From Candidatus Gastranaerophilales bacterium (GTDB lineage Bacteria > Cyanobacteriota > Vampirovibrionia > Gastranaerophilales > Gastranaerophilaceae): DNA of 64,000 nucleotides. Positions within the stretch are counted from its first letter, which is position 1. Each line of letters starts with the position of its first letter. The notes below the pieces were generated by a model that saw only the letters and a list, made by a program, of their open reading frames with translations, did no database searches and was not told the origin of the DNA. Both the position numbers and the translations under genes were made by a program. Below are positions 63,156-64,000 of the stretch, one piece after another. Location of the stretch: contig CALURG010000002.1 in the NCBI GenBank assembly GCA_944323115.1, forward strand, positions 62,001-126,000. Reading direction: 5' to 3'.

Positions 63156-64000
63156 ATATGACTTACTAATTTGCGGCGGAGGCACAGCAGGCGTTGCAGC
63201 CGGATATATTTCAGCAAAACTTGGGCTCAAAACAATAATTATAGAAAAAAATATTCATCTCGGAGGAACAATCACTTCAGCATTGGTAATGCCTGCAATG
63301 AAATCAAATACTTTAGGAATAAATTGTGAATTTTTAACTGATTTTGCTTCAAAACTGAAAGAATATGGTGGACAAGCTACGTACTGTGACGGGAATATTG
63401 GCTGGTTTAATCCTGAACTTGCCAAAATAGCACTAGACGACATGTTGGAAAGCGTTGGATGCAATGTACTGTATAATTCAGAAGTTGTAAATGCAATTAC
63501 AGATAATAAACATATAAAAACTGCATGTATCACCTCAAAAATGTTATCATTATATATCGACTCGAGCTATTTTTTAGACACAACAGGCGATGGAAATTTT
63601 TCAGCAATTTTAAAAAATAAAATTTTGGAAAATAATTCTCTTAGACAACCTCTGACATTACGTTTTCATATTTCCGGAATTGATTTAAAAAAATTCTCTG
63701 ATTGGATAATCAATTTTGATAAAGATAGAAATGTTACAACATCGTGTATTATTGACGGAAATATACACCTTTCAACAGCATGTACATGGGATGAAGACAA
63801 GAATTGGGCATTGTGGCCCGTGTTTAAAAAGGGCATAGAAAATGGCGAAATCACAGAAGAAGATGCTTCTTATTTTCAGTTGTTTACCATACCCGGCATG
63901 CAAGGTACCGTGTCTTTAAATTGTCCAAGAGTCTTGCTGGACAACGATATTGACCCACTTAATCCAACAGCAGTATCCAAAGCTTTAATAAAAGCCAGAA
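63148..64000 (+). CDS. FAD-dependent oxidoreductase, 3' end outside window
   Basis: The frame runs from the ATG at 63148 to the right edge (284 residues visible). It starts with a Rossmann FAD motif, LLICGGGTAGVAAGYISAKL then GLKTIIIEKNIHLGGT, matching the FAD_oxidored group (PF12831) rather than the DAO-type domain of MnmC. FLDTTGDGNFSAI is the second FAD contact of this group. GGAG lies seven bases upstream. The start overlaps the methyltransferase stop, so they are translationally coupled. Substrate unknown; the reading is not in conflict with anything else. Confidence 0.82.
   Translation, partial: MNKYDLLICGGGTAGVAAGYISAKLGLKTIIIEKNIHLGGTITSALVMPAMKSNTLGINCEFLTDFASKLKEYGGQATYCDGNIGWFNPELAKIALDDMLESVGCNVLYNSEVVNAITDNKHIKTACITSKMLSLYIDSSYFLDTTGDGNFSAILKNKILENNSLRQPLTLRFHISGIDLKKFSDWIINFDKDRNVTTSCIIDGNIHLSTACTWDEDKNWALWPVFKKGIENGEITEEDASYFQLFTIPGMQGTVSLNCPRVLLDNDIDPLNPTAVSKALIKAR

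Overview
This is about 64 kb of AT-rich bacterial chromosome, nearly all protein-coding, using the standard code (TGA serves as a stop). Several traits point to a Gram-negative relative of the Cyanobacteria, most likely a non-photosynthetic Melainabacteria/Vampirovibrionia genome of the Gastranaerophilales kind. These are a very large outer-membrane autotransporter-like protein, a YvcK protein with N-terminal membrane segments, an RNase E/G with a long disordered basic tail beside a radical SAM/DUF2344 fusion, many TPR proteins, and many Q/P-rich orphans. The lineage is an inference from gene content. No phage, plasmid, insertion sequence or CRISPR array was seen.

Layout: 1-9.1 kb carries a TPR fragment, an orphan, rlmN, a uridine-kinase-like P-loop kinase, rpsU, trhP-yqeG, secG, a DUF167 gene and the bifunctional (p)ppGpp enzyme. 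9.1-16.3 kb has an orphan, folP, a YkgJ-type cysteine-cluster gene, a TPR gene, a polytopic membrane protein and uvrB. 16.3-21.8 kb is one 1,812-residue Pmp-like autotransporter with a tandem array. 22-28 kb has a TPR gene, tRNA-Val with a duplicated 3' end, two large orphans and rplI. 28-32 kb has rlhA converging on rimP-nusA, whose leader carries a probable attenuator.

32-44 kb holds a LamB/YcsF protein, yvcK, panB-panC and a membrane orphan. A PLP decarboxylase is then divergent from a run of ligA, a membrane orphan, a SIMPL protein, a hisC-phosphatase fusion and hisB. 44-52 kb has small orphans, engB, a secreted protein-lspA-rluD-LapA-like operon, coaX and RNase E/G. 52-64 kb has the radical SAM/DUF2344 fusion, a pair of related Q/P-rich proteins, nadB-nadC-etfB-etfA, an orphan NarL-type response regulator, an MnmD-like methyltransferase and the start of a FAD oxidoreductase that runs off the window.

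Functional themes: (1) RNA modification and ribosome function (rlmN, trhP, rlhA, rluD, MnmD-like, rimP, nusA, engB, RNase E/G); (2) cofactors (panB, panC and coaX for CoA, nadB and nadC for NAD, folP for folate); (3) a compact histidine module in which dehydratase, aminotransferase and probable phosphatase sit in two adjacent reading frames. The most unusual points are a ligA gene that lacks any ATG/GTG/TTG start and seems to begin at ATT, a 59-bp near-perfect duplication of the tRNA-Val 3' end with its terminator, a HisC-HAD fusion, a Phe-to-Cys change in the sulfonamide loop of DHPS, two short genes missed by length-based calling, and promoters placed so close to start codons that their mRNAs should be nearly leaderless.
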